Positions 14,307-21,342 of a stretch of 36,864 nucleotides of DNA are shown here, in pieces. The stretch covers positions 1-36,864 of the forward strand of contig JBELML010000054.1 in the NCBI GenBank assembly GCA_042095835.1, written 5' to 3'. Both the position numbers and the translations under genes were made by a program. The first letter of the stretch is position 1. Every line of letters begins with the position of its first letter. The stretch is from DATFKA01 sp042095835. Lineage in GTDB: Bacteria > Bacteroidota > Bacteroidia > Chitinophagales > Saprospiraceae. The notes below the pieces were generated by a model. It was given only the letters and a program-made list of their open reading frames with translations, did no database searches and was not told where the DNA came from.

Positions 14307-16658
14307 ATGAGACCAATAAAAATGTTGCTGAGGCGAATAAATAGAAATAGATTAGCCTTTTCCTTAAAGTTACTTGGTATCACGGTGGGGCTCACTTGCG
14401 TTTTTCTTACTTATTTATGGATTAATGATGAACTTCAGGTGGATCAATTTTTGCAGAAAGGAAATGGTCCTTACCAATTAATCATGCACTTTGATTCGGA
14501 AGGGGAAATCTCTACTGGCTTCAGCACACCTTGTTTGCTTGCCGAGACTATTGAAGCCGAGTTCCCAGAGGTAGCCCATTCTGTTGAATTGAGGGAATAT
14601 AATGATATTACCTTCTCAATAGATAGTTCTATAATTAAGGCCAATGGTTATCATGCGGGAAGCCAATTTTTTAATGTGTTTAACTTTGATCTCTTAGAAG
14701 GTAGTCCTGAAAATGTTTTATCCAATCACAACTCTATTGTACTTTCAAAAACCTTAGCACATAAGTTATTTGGGACCTCAATTAACATAATTGGTCAACC
14801 CATCAAATTGCAGAATAACCAAATCTTTACTATTTCTGGCGTTGTAGATATTCCTTCTCCAAAGACTACATTAGTATTCGATTTTTTAATTCCTTTTGAT
14901 GATTTCAAGTTGAATAATCAGTGGTCCTACAATTGGAACTATTCAACGGTATCAACTTATATTGGCTTAGGTTCGGAGATGAACATTTCGGAATTCAATA
15001 CCAAGATTGCTTCCTACCTTAACAACAAACGAGACGCTAATCAGCTTCCTACCACTTTAGAGGCCATAGATTATACCTCTATGTATTTATACAGCAGGTT
15101 TGAAAATGGTAAAATTGCAGGTGGAAGGATTCAAAATGTAAAAATCTTAGGAATTGTTTCTATTTTAATTCTATTAATTACTTGCATTAATTTCATAAAC
15201 CTAACAACTGCCATTGGTATAGAAAAAGCTAAAGAAATTGCTGTAAAAAAGGTGATCGGAATTAGTCGTCAGCTATTACTATTGCAATTATTTGGAGAAA
15301 CTTTACTGGTTGTCTTTTTTTCGCTTTTGTTATCTCTTGGCTTAACTATATTTACGCTGCCTTTATTTAACAGAATAGCACAGAAAAATATTGAATGGTC
15401 ATTTGATTTTCATCAATTGGCTTTTGCAGGTGGCATAGCCCTCCTCACTGCTCTCCTAGCAGGAAGCTATCCAGCTTTATTGATAGCTCGTTTTAAAACT
15501 GCCACTATTTTAAAGAGTAATAATAGCATTCCATCCAGCAAAGGGTTTAATCTTAGACAGGCATTGGTTGTTGGTCAATACATTATTTCTTTTGTGATGA
15601 TTATTGTAGTAGTCGTTATTTACCAACAAATCGACTTCCTACACTCCAAACATTTAGGCTATAACCAAAGCAATCTTATCCAATTTGAAATGAACGGAAA
15701 AATTAGAGGGGGCCTAAGTCCTTTCTTAGCAGAAGTCAATAAAATAGAAGGTGTAAATAAGACCTCTAGTATTGGAAAAAGCCTCGTAGGGGAAAGGCAC
15801 ACCTATATAATAGAAGAATGGCCCGGAAAAGCGAATAATAATGTTGCTTTTGAAATGAGAGCTGTCAATTTTGAGATGCTAGAAACCTTAGACATCCCAC
15901 TCGTAGCAGGTAGGTACTTTTCTAGTGATTTTCATCAAGAAAATCGGAAGATGATTCTCAATGAAAGAGCTATCCAGTTCATGGGATTCGAAGAAAGCCC
16001 AATTGGCCAAATTGTAAAAATGGATGGAGATCAGTATGAGATCATTGGTATATCCAAAGATTTTCACTTCACCTCATTAAAAGAAGATATTGGGCCCCTG
16101 TTTTTTGTATATAGACCTTCTTGGACCAATAAGATTATTGCTCGACTAACATCCAAGGACAAAAAAGTAACTATTGATCAAATAAAAGAACTTCACCAGA
16201 GCTATAATCCTGGATTCATTTTTGATTTTGAATTCCTTGACGATTCGTACCGCTCTCAATATCGTACAGAGGGGAAAGTAGCTTCCATTATAAAATATCT
16301 TGCTTTCATAGCCTTATTCATGTCCTGTATTGGTTTATTTGGATTAGCCTCATTTAACACAAAAAGGCGCTTTAAAGAAATTGGCATTAGGAAAGTATTA
16401 GGAGCCAGTGTAAGCAAACTTACCGTCTTTTTATCCGCTGACTTTTTACGTTTAACCGTACTTGCTGTTTTGATTGCGTCCCCAATTGCATGGCAAGTAG
16501 TCACTATCTGGTTACGAGCCTATGCATTTCGAATTGAGATTAATCTCTTACTATTTTTAGGCGTTGGAGTAGGTTTGTGTTTCATCACTCTATTAACAGT
16601 GGGGTATTTAGCTTTTAAAGCAGCTAGAATCAATCCAGTACTAGTTATTAAAGCTTAA
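14307..16658 (+). CDS. FtsX/MacB-type ABC transporter permease
   Basis: The protein has about 783 residues in the Bacteroidota double-FtsX layout. An N-terminal membrane helix (about 15-35) is followed by a MacB-like periplasmic domain. Three helices come next (about 270-410; ending SYPALLIARFKTATILK), then a second helix, a second periplasmic domain and three C-terminal helices (starting FGLASFNTKRRFKEIGIRKVLGAS; ending AFKAARINPVLVIKA). These proteins act with a LolD/MacB-type ATPase in mechanotransmission or efflux, often of peptides. No ATPase gene is nearby, so it must use a partner encoded elsewhere. A TTG start at 14265 is possible, but the ATG at 14307 begins the conserved MRPIKMLLRR sequence. 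It looks more AT-rich than its neighbours, which may hint at separate ancestry. Confidence 0.88.
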   Translation: MRPIKMLLRRINRNRLAFSLKLLGITVGLTCVFLTYLWINDELQVDQFLQKGNGPYQLIMHFDSEGEISTGFSTPCLLAETIEAEFPEVAHSVELREYNDITFSIDSSIIKANGYHAGSQFFNVFNFDLLEGSPENVLSNHNSIVLSKTLAHKLFGTSINIIGQPIKLQNNQIFTISGVVDIPSPKTTLVFDFLIPFDDFKLNNQWSYNWNYSTVSTYIGLGSEMNISEFNTKIASYLNNKRDANQLPTTLEAIDYTSMYLYSRFENGKIAGGRIQNVKILGIVSILILLITCINFINLTTAIGIEKAKEIAVKKVIGISRQLLLLQLFGETLLVVFFSLLLSLGLTIFTLPLFNRIAQKNIEWSFDFHQLAFAGGIALLTALLAGSYPALLIARFKTATILKSNNSIPSSKGFNLRQALVVGQYIISFVMIIVVVVIYQQIDFLHSKHLGYNQSNLIQFEMNGKIRGGLSPFLAEVNKIEGVNKTSSIGKSLVGERHTYIIEEWPGKANNNVAFEMRAVNFEMLETLDIPLVAGRYFSSDFHQENRKMILNERAIQFMGFEESPIGQIVKMDGDQYEIIGISKDFHFTSLKEDIGPLFFVYRPSWTNKIIARLTSKDKKVTIDQIKELHQSYNPGFIFDFEFLDDSYRSQYRTEGKVASIIKYLAFIALFMSCIGLFGLASFNTKRRFKEIGIRKVLGASVSKLTVFLSADFLRLTVLAVLIASPIAWQVVTIWLRAYAFRIEINLLLFLGVGVGLCFITLLTVGYLAFKAARINPVLVIKA

Positions 16659-16683
16659 AAAAAATAACTCTACTAATAAATAT

Positions 16684-17439
16684 TTATTGTGGCGGCGGAC
16701 TCATCGCCGTCCAACCTCCATCTACTATGATCGTTTGACTAGTGATGTGGCTGGATCGATCATCTAACAAAAATAAAGCCGTATGTGCAATATCATCGGT
16801 AGTTGCACAGCGACCATTGGGGGTCGTATCCTCCCATTGTTTTTGGAAAGCACCGCCTTCTAGCTCTTGGGTACGTTCTGTAAGCGTCGCTCCTGGAGCA
16901 ATCGCATTCACGGTGACCTGATGAGGGGCAAGTTCTACACCCAGCGTCTTTGCCAGAAAAGAAAGTGCCGCTTTAGACATCCCGTAAGTTGTCAAATCTG
17001 GGTGAAAAGTCACGCCTGTCACGGATGACATGAATAGAATCCTACCTCCTTCTCCTTGCTGGATCATTTGCTGTGCCGCACGCTGTGCCAAAAAAAAAGA
17101 ACCTTGCAAATTCACCTTAACCAACTGCTGAAACCGTTCAACCGGATAATCCAGAAAAGCTCCAAAGGTAGTAATCCCTGCGTTTGCGATGGCATAATCA
17201 AGACGCCCAAATTGAGCCGTCGCTGTTTGGATCATCTTCTCAATCACTTCCAGTTCACTACAATCTCCATGAACCGCAATAGCCTGCCCACCTTCTTCTT
17301 GAAGTGCATCTACCGCGGCCTTTGCTGCCGCTTCATCCAGATCATTTAATACCACTTGCACACCAGTACGTGTCAATTGCCGTGCAATTTCAAACCCAAT
17401 GCCGATACCGGCGCCCGTGATGATAGCAGTCTTTTTCAA
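16684..17439 (-). CDS. Short-chain dehydrogenase/reductase (SDR)
   Basis: This is a 251-residue classical SDR oxidoreductase with the dinucleotide-binding motif TGAGIGIG (8-15), Asp33 after the second strand (preference for NAD(H)), NAG at 86-88, catalytic Ser138/139, and Tyr152-x3-Lys156. The C-terminal DGGW segment is the usual substrate-lid end. The substrate cannot be told from the sequence; 3-oxoacyl-ACP reductase-like, glucose-dehydrogenase-like and sugar-acid dehydrogenase activities are all in this group. It is on the same strand as a second SDR and a fumarylacetoacetase-fold hydrolase, which suggests sugar-acid catabolism, but a 276-base repeat-filled gap separates it from them. It converges on the permease gene with 25 bases between. 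Confidence 0.88.
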   Translation of the reverse strand: MKKTAIITGAGIGIGFEIARQLTRTGVQVVLNDLDEAAAKAAVDALQEEGGQAIAVHGDCSELEVIEKMIQTATAQFGRLDYAIANAGITTFGAFLDYPVERFQQLVKVNLQGSFFLAQRAAQQMIQQGEGGRILFMSSVTGVTFHPDLTTYGMSKAALSFLAKTLGVELAPHQVTVNAIAPGATLTERTQELEGGAFQKQWEDTTPNGRCATTDDIAHTALFLLDDRSSHITSQTIIVDGGWTAMSPPPQ

Positions 17440-17479
17440 TGAGTGAAATAATTAATGAGTGAATTCAATAACACATAGC

Positions 17480-17561
17480 AAAGCATCCCGACATCCGCTG
17501 CGCTACGCCGGGATTAATTCGACCAGATTGTATTGCTGCGCACTACAAAGGTCTCATTAAC
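17480..17561. repeat. REP-like hairpin element, copy 2
   Basis: It starts with GCATCCCGACATCCGC (shared with copy 3) and continues CGGGA, TTAATTCGACC (17514-17524), a variable loop, then GGTCTCATTAA (17550-17560). ATCCCG pairs with CGGGAT to form a first hairpin. The inner loop of the second hairpin pairs TTGTA with TACAA, different from copies 1 and 3. Confidence 0.85.
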
Positions 17562-17601
17562 ATAATACATAGCACATAGCACTTGACACTTGACACCTGG
17601 C

Positions 17602-17676
17602 AAAGCATCCCGACATCCGCTATGCTCCGCCGGGATTAATTCGACCAACGTTGCTAAAGCACCGGGTCTCATTAAC
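17602..17676. repeat. REP-like hairpin element, copy 3
   Basis: It has the same layout as copy 2, 122 bases further on: GCATCCCGACATCCGC, CGGGA, TTAATTCGACC (17636-17646), a variable loop with its own TGCT/AGCA stem, and GGTCTCATTAA (17665-17675). Copies 2 and 3 are joined by short direct repeats (ACTTGACAC and GACACCTGG). Confidence 0.85.
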
Positions 17677-17689
17677 TTGACACCTGACA

Positions 17690-17713
17690 CCTGGTACATA
17701 GCAAAGCATCCCC
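17690..17713. repeat. Truncated REP-like element, copy 4 fragment
   Basis: CTGGTACATAGCAAAGCATCCC repeats the head of copies 2 and 3 and breaks off two bases before the stop codon of the SDR gene at 17716. It shows that the tandem array abuts, and perhaps eroded, the 3' end of that gene's transcript. Confidence 0.6.
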
Positions 17714-17715
17714 TC

Positions 17716-18492
17716 TCAGCTATTCAAAGTCAAAAAGCCACCATCTATAGGATAGAAACTGCCGGTCACAAAGCCAGCTTCATCCGAACAAAGGTAGGTA
17801 ATCAACTGAGCGACCTCCAGTGGCTTCCCCATGCGGCCAATAGGCTGCGTTTTGGATAATTGCTCGAACATTTCTGCCTCTTTGCCTGGATAATGGTCAC
17901 GTAGATAGCCATCTACAAATGGCGTATGTACTCTCCCTGGCCCTACCGCATTACAGCGGATATTATCTTTCAAGTAGTCTTTTGCAATCGAGAAGGTCAT
18001 GGTGTATACCGCCCCCTTACTGGCCGAATAGGCGAATCGATCAGTGATCCCAATTACCGAAGCCACCGAAGCTAAATTGACAATCGCTCCTCCACCAGAT
18101 TTTCGCATCAAAGGGATCGTAAAATGTAAACAGCTATAAACGGCTTTAATATTCACTTGATAGACGCGATCGAAGGCTTCTGGACTAGTCTGCTCGACGT
18201 TTCCGATATGAGCAATGCCAGCATTATTAATTAAAATATCTATTCTTTTATCTTGATCGTAGATAGCCTGTAGGGTCTGTCCTAGAACTGCATGTTGGGT
18301 CAAGTTACAAGCATGGAAAAAGGCTTGTCCTCCCTCCTGATTGATAGCTGTAGCCGTCGCCTGCCCGCCTGCCTCATCGATATCGATCAGATGGACGATG
18401 GCCCCTTGTTGAGCAAAAACTTCGCAGATACTTTTGCCAATTCCTTTTGCTCCACCAGTGACAATGGCTACCTTTTTATCAAGTCTGAACAT
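17716..18492 (-). CDS. SDR-family dehydrogenase, probably of a deoxysugar-acid pathway
   Basis: This is a 258-residue classical SDR with TGGAKGIG (12-19), Asp37 after the second strand (NAD preference), NNAG (89-92), Ser142, and Tyr155-x3-Lys159, ending in GGFLTLNS. Its start is 18 bases downstream of the hydrolase gene's stop, so the two form one operon. An SDR paired with this kind of fumarylacetoacetase-fold hydrolase is typical of the non-phosphorylative L-fucose or L-rhamnose pathway. There the SDR oxidises 2-keto-3-deoxy-L-fuconate (or -rhamnonate) and the hydrolase cleaves the product to pyruvate and lactate. The dehydratase and first dehydrogenase are not in the window, so the substrate stays an inference. 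Confidence 0.86.
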   Translation of the reverse strand: MFRLDKKVAIVTGGAKGIGKSICEVFAQQGAIVHLIDIDEAGGQATATAINQEGGQAFFHACNLTQHAVLGQTLQAIYDQDKRIDILINNAGIAHIGNVEQTSPEAFDRVYQVNIKAVYSCLHFTIPLMRKSGGGAIVNLASVASVIGITDRFAYSASKGAVYTMTFSIAKDYLKDNIRCNAVGPGRVHTPFVDGYLRDHYPGKEAEMFEQLSKTQPIGRMGKPLEVAQLITYLCSDEAGFVTGSFYPIDGGFLTLNS

Positions 18493-18510
18493 CTATAATA
18501 GTTTTAATAT

Positions 18511-19359
18511 CTACCCTACGAAAGCTTGGCGTTGCTGGCCAAGTCCTGCAATTGACAATTCTACAACATCGCCATCTTTTAGGTATAAGGGTGGTTTTAG
18601 CCCCAGACCGACTCCTGGTGGCGTACCTGTACTTAATAGATCGCCTGCCTCCAATTTCATGAATTGGGAAAGGTACCAGATGGCATAAGCGGGTTTAAAA
18701 ATCATGAAGTGAGTACTCCCATCTTGCATCATTTGTCCGTTTACAGAGAGCTGCATTTTGAGATCAGCTACCTCAGCTATTTCCTCTTTGGTCACCAAAT
18801 AAGGGCCCACCGGACTAAACCCTGGACAAGATTTTCCCTTTACCCATTGGCCACCTCTTTCTAGCTGAAATTCCCGCTCCGAAAGGTCATTAACCACGCA
18901 ATAACCCGCTATACAATCCTCCGCCGCTGCTTCGTCTTCGAGATATAAGGCGTCCTTTCCAAGTACAACACCGAGTTCTACTTCCCAATCGGTTTTAGTA
19001 CTATTTTTTGGAATGTGGACATCGTCGTAGGGACCAGCAATGGTATTAGTCGCCTTCATAAAAATGATGGGTTCACTAGGAATATCCATCCCAGATTCTT
19101 TGGCATGGTCCGAATAGTTGAGCCCGATACAGAGAATCATCCCTGGTCGAGCAATAGGACTACCTATCCGACTTCCCTCAGGTATCGGAGATAGTGGAAA
19201 AGGTTGTTGATCGAGTAGGGCTGATAATTTTACTAAGCCATCGTTGACAAAAAAATCACGGTTCCAATCTTGAAAATGATTGGAGCAATCATAAGTTTGA
19301 CCATTAAGTTCTACTCCTGGTTTTTCTTCTCCTGGAGCGCCAAAGCGGATAAGTCGCAT
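18511..19359 (-). CDS. Fumarylacetoacetate hydrolase-family protein (2,4-diketo-3-deoxy-sugar-acid hydrolase-like)
   Basis: The 282-residue protein has a short N-terminal domain and an FAH catalytic domain from about residue 72 (MILCIGLNYSDHAKESG). The divalent-metal ligands are visible as Glu126 and Glu128 (DWEVELG) and Asp158 (VVNDLSER), and STGTPPGVG is the conserved C-terminal loop. The family hydrolyses or decarboxylates beta-diketo acids in the cytoplasm. Members of this size next to an SDR act as 2,4-diketo-3-deoxy-L-fuconate hydrolases; they are often mis-annotated as ureidoglycolate lyase. It is the first gene of the FAH-SDR unit and diverges from the SH3-protein gene. Confidence 0.87.
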   Translation of the reverse strand: MRLIRFGAPGEEKPGVELNGQTYDCSNHFQDWNRDFFVNDGLVKLSALLDQQPFPLSPIPEGSRIGSPIARPGMILCIGLNYSDHAKESGMDIPSEPIIFMKATNTIAGPYDDVHIPKNSTKTDWEVELGVVLGKDALYLEDEAAAEDCIAGYCVVNDLSEREFQLERGGQWVKGKSCPGFSPVGPYLVTKEEIAEVADLKMQLSVNGQMMQDGSTHFMIFKPAYAIWYLSQFMKLEAGDLLSTGTPPGVGLGLKPPLYLKDGDVVELSIAGLGQQRQAFVG

Positions 19360-19412
19360 GTTTGAAGTATTTGTAGCTCAATTTAACAAATTGCCACTGC
19401 TATCAAAAAAGC

Positions 19413-19434
19413 AATCTTCAGCTAACCGAAGATT
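19413..19434. promoter_or_regulatory. Inverted repeat in a divergent promoter region
   Basis: AATCTTC (19413-19419) and GAAGATT (19428-19434) form perfect 7-bp arms around 8 bases. It lies between the divergent FAH and SH3-protein genes, where a terminator is not expected, so an operator is possible. There is only one copy in the window. Confidence 0.3.
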
Positions 19435-19491
19435 TTCCCTAATTTACCGCTTAGAAAAGAGATATTTGATCATTAATCCTACTATACAATC

Positions 19492-20205
19492 ATGAAGACA
19501 ATACTTTTTAGTCTATGCTCAATCTTCTTGCTCATCCCCACCGAGCCGCATCAATCTACTAAAACAGATGGTGCCTATTATGTACTTGCAAAAAGTGGCT
19601 TACGATTACGAGCAGCTGCAGATTTGGAGGCCGAAAAAAAGGCAACGATTCCTTTTGGAGCCAAAGTCGAAATTATTGAAGCTGCCCAAGCAGATAATAT
19701 GCTGGTAGATAATTATCCAGGAGGAATGGCTAAAGTAAAATACGGGGATATAACAGGTTACGTTTTTGATGGCTACCTATGTAAAATGCCCGTTCGATCA
19801 AAAGTCGAAAATGACCTTAACAAGTACAAAGAATGGGCTAGAGGCAAGGGAGCTTATGTCCTATTCGAAAATTGTGAAAGAGACTATGATGGCTATTATC
19901 AATCCGAAGAAGTCATCCTCCCTTATATTACTGATTGGGCAGAAGCTTATTTATTAGCAAAAACCATCTTTGATTTGCCTTTTGACTATCCGAAAAGCTC
20001 TACAAAAGCTCAAGAGATTTTTGAGAACCCAAACAAAGGGGAATACGTGTGGGAAGATTCCCTTACCGTGAATCGAGATGCTAATGGGAAGATCAAATCT
20101 ATCATTCGATACCTAAGAAGTGAAGGAGGAGGTACCACCATTTCTATCGAAGAAGATGGTCAGCAAAATAGCTTGCGCATCAGTAAAACAGCTATCGCCG
20201 ATTGA
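19492..20205 (+). CDS. Secreted protein with a bacterial SH3-like domain
   Basis: This is a 237-residue protein with a short signal peptide (MKTILFSLCSIFLLIP). An SH3b-type domain at about 28-97 (YVLAKSGLRLRAAADLEAEKKATIPFG, later KVKYGDITGYVFDGYL) is followed by an acidic C-terminal domain of unknown type. SH3b domains bind peptidoglycan or act as surface adaptors; here the linked domain has no hydrolase motif that I can see, so an envelope-associated role is the most that can be said. It appears monocistronic, with a strong terminator after the stop. Confidence 0.75.
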   Translation: MKTILFSLCSIFLLIPTEPHQSTKTDGAYYVLAKSGLRLRAAADLEAEKKATIPFGAKVEIIEAAQADNMLVDNYPGGMAKVKYGDITGYVFDGYLCKMPVRSKVENDLNKYKEWARGKGAYVLFENCERDYDGYYQSEEVILPYITDWAEAYLLAKTIFDLPFDYPKSSTKAQEIFENPNKGEYVWEDSLTVNRDANGKIKSIIRYLRSEGGGTTISIEEDGQQNSLRISKTAIAD

Positions 20206-20235
20206 CAAACATCAGTTGTAATAATAACTTTTTCG

Positions 20236-20276
20236 TCCCGATTTGGTTATGCCTATAACTGAATCGGGATTTTTTT
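20236..20276 (+). terminator. Rho-independent terminator after the SH3-protein gene
   Basis: TCCCGATT (20236-20243) pairs with AATCGGGA (20262-20269), with an inner GTTAT/ATAAC stem, followed by seven T residues. It starts 30 bases after the stop codon. Confidence 0.9.
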
Positions 20277-20292
20277 AACCTGCACGTGAGAC

Positions 20293-20778
20293 ATGGATAA
20301 ATTTTTCGCTTGGCTCTTGAAAGGAACCAATTTCTTATCATCCATCCTTTTTGCCATTGTCGGTACGATGGTCGTCGTTTATGGTGCCTACGTTTCCTCT
20401 GTAGCCCTCAAAAGTATTATCACCGAAGATTTTGAAGCACAAGGCAAAATTATCAGTACGGTATTAAAAGGACTGGACCTCATCTTTTTAGGGGTTGTTA
20501 TTCAAATTTTGGGCATTGGCCTTTATGAACTCTTTGTCAAGACCATTGAGCAGTTACCCGCTTGGCTCATCATCAAGGACTTTGATCAATTAAAGTTATT
20601 ATTAGTGAAAGCTTCTATCATGGTTATTGCCATCTCTTTTGTGGGAAAGGCGGTAACTTGGAAAGGAGATACCAATATCATGTATTATGGGGTTGGTATT
20701 GGAGCTGTAATTGCCGCATTAAGCTTTTTCATGAGTGTCAAAATACTCAAAGACGGAGACCATGATAAAGACAGATAA
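20293..20778 (+). CDS. UPF0114 (YqhA) family membrane protein
   Basis: The 161-residue protein has four predicted membrane helices (about 13-35, 60-80, 100-125 and 130-150) and the family pattern of a long helix followed by the LKGLDLIFLGVVIQILGIGLYELFV segment. That matches UPF0114/YqhA proteins, which are widespread small inner-membrane proteins without a confirmed function. The start ATG comes 15 bases after the terminator of the gene before it. It overlaps the next gene by 17 bases, so the two are cotranslated. Confidence 0.82.
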   Translation: MDKFFAWLLKGTNFLSSILFAIVGTMVVVYGAYVSSVALKSIITEDFEAQGKIISTVLKGLDLIFLGVVIQILGIGLYELFVKTIEQLPAWLIIKDFDQLKLLLVKASIMVIAISFVGKAVTWKGDTNIMYYGVGIGAVIAALSFFMSVKILKDGDHDKDR

Positions 20779-21340
20779 TTTTGAAAAGGTTGAAATTACC
20801 CATGCTCAACAGCTTTGGGATTGGCTATCTAAAAACCACCAACAAGCCGAAAGTATCTGGTTGGTGACCTACAAAAAACACATCACAGATAAATATGTCT
20901 CCCGCGATGAAGTCTTGGACGAGTTATTGTGTTTTGGCTGGATAGATGGTATTCGGCGTAAATTGGACGAAGATCGAACGATGCAGCTCATCTCCCCACG
21001 TCGTGTCCAGCATTGGGCTAAAAGCTATAAAGACCGAGCAGCCAGATTGATCGAAGACAATCGTATGCAGATAGCAGGTTATCAATCTATTGAAGCTTCG
21101 AAAGCAAACGGCCTTTGGAATTTTATGGACGATGTTGATGCGCTCATTCAACCAGCAGATCTCAAACAGGCTTTCGCAGAATACTCGCCCGCCGAAGCGA
21201 ACTTTAGTGCTTTTGCGCCCTCAACGCAGCGCTTTATCCTGCGCTGGATCAAACTTGCCAAAACTGCCAAAACCAGAGCGAATAGAATTGAAAAGACCGC
21301 TCGCTTAGCTCAGAAAGGAGAAAAGATTCCTGGGAGTTGA
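20762..21340 (+). CDS. YdeI/OmpD-associated family protein
   Basis: The 192-residue protein starts at the ATG at 20762 (a GTG at 20735 would add nine residues and lengthen the overlap). It shows the family's conserved N-terminal block WLSKNHQQAESIWLVTYKK, then the hallmark CFGWIDGIRRKLDEDRTMQLISPRR near residues 60-85 and the WAKSYKDRA segment, and ends in a Lys/Arg-rich helix. The YdeI/OmpD-associated (PF13376, OmdA) proteins are small cytoplasmic proteins; links to peptide resistance were proposed from a few members and the function here is open. Its stop is 2 bases from the convergent TonB-receptor stop. Confidence 0.85.
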   Translation: MIKTDNFEKVEITHAQQLWDWLSKNHQQAESIWLVTYKKHITDKYVSRDEVLDELLCFGWIDGIRRKLDEDRTMQLISPRRVQHWAKSYKDRAARLIEDNRMQIAGYQSIEASKANGLWNFMDDVDALIQPADLKQAFAEYSPAEANFSAFAPSTQRFILRWIKLAKTAKTRANRIEKTARLAQKGEKIPGS

Positions 21341-21342
21341 TC

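Noticed and set aside
17514..17859. Short open frames crossing 17514-17859
   Set aside because: They run through the REP-like repeats and the opposite strand of the SDR gene; no protein features.
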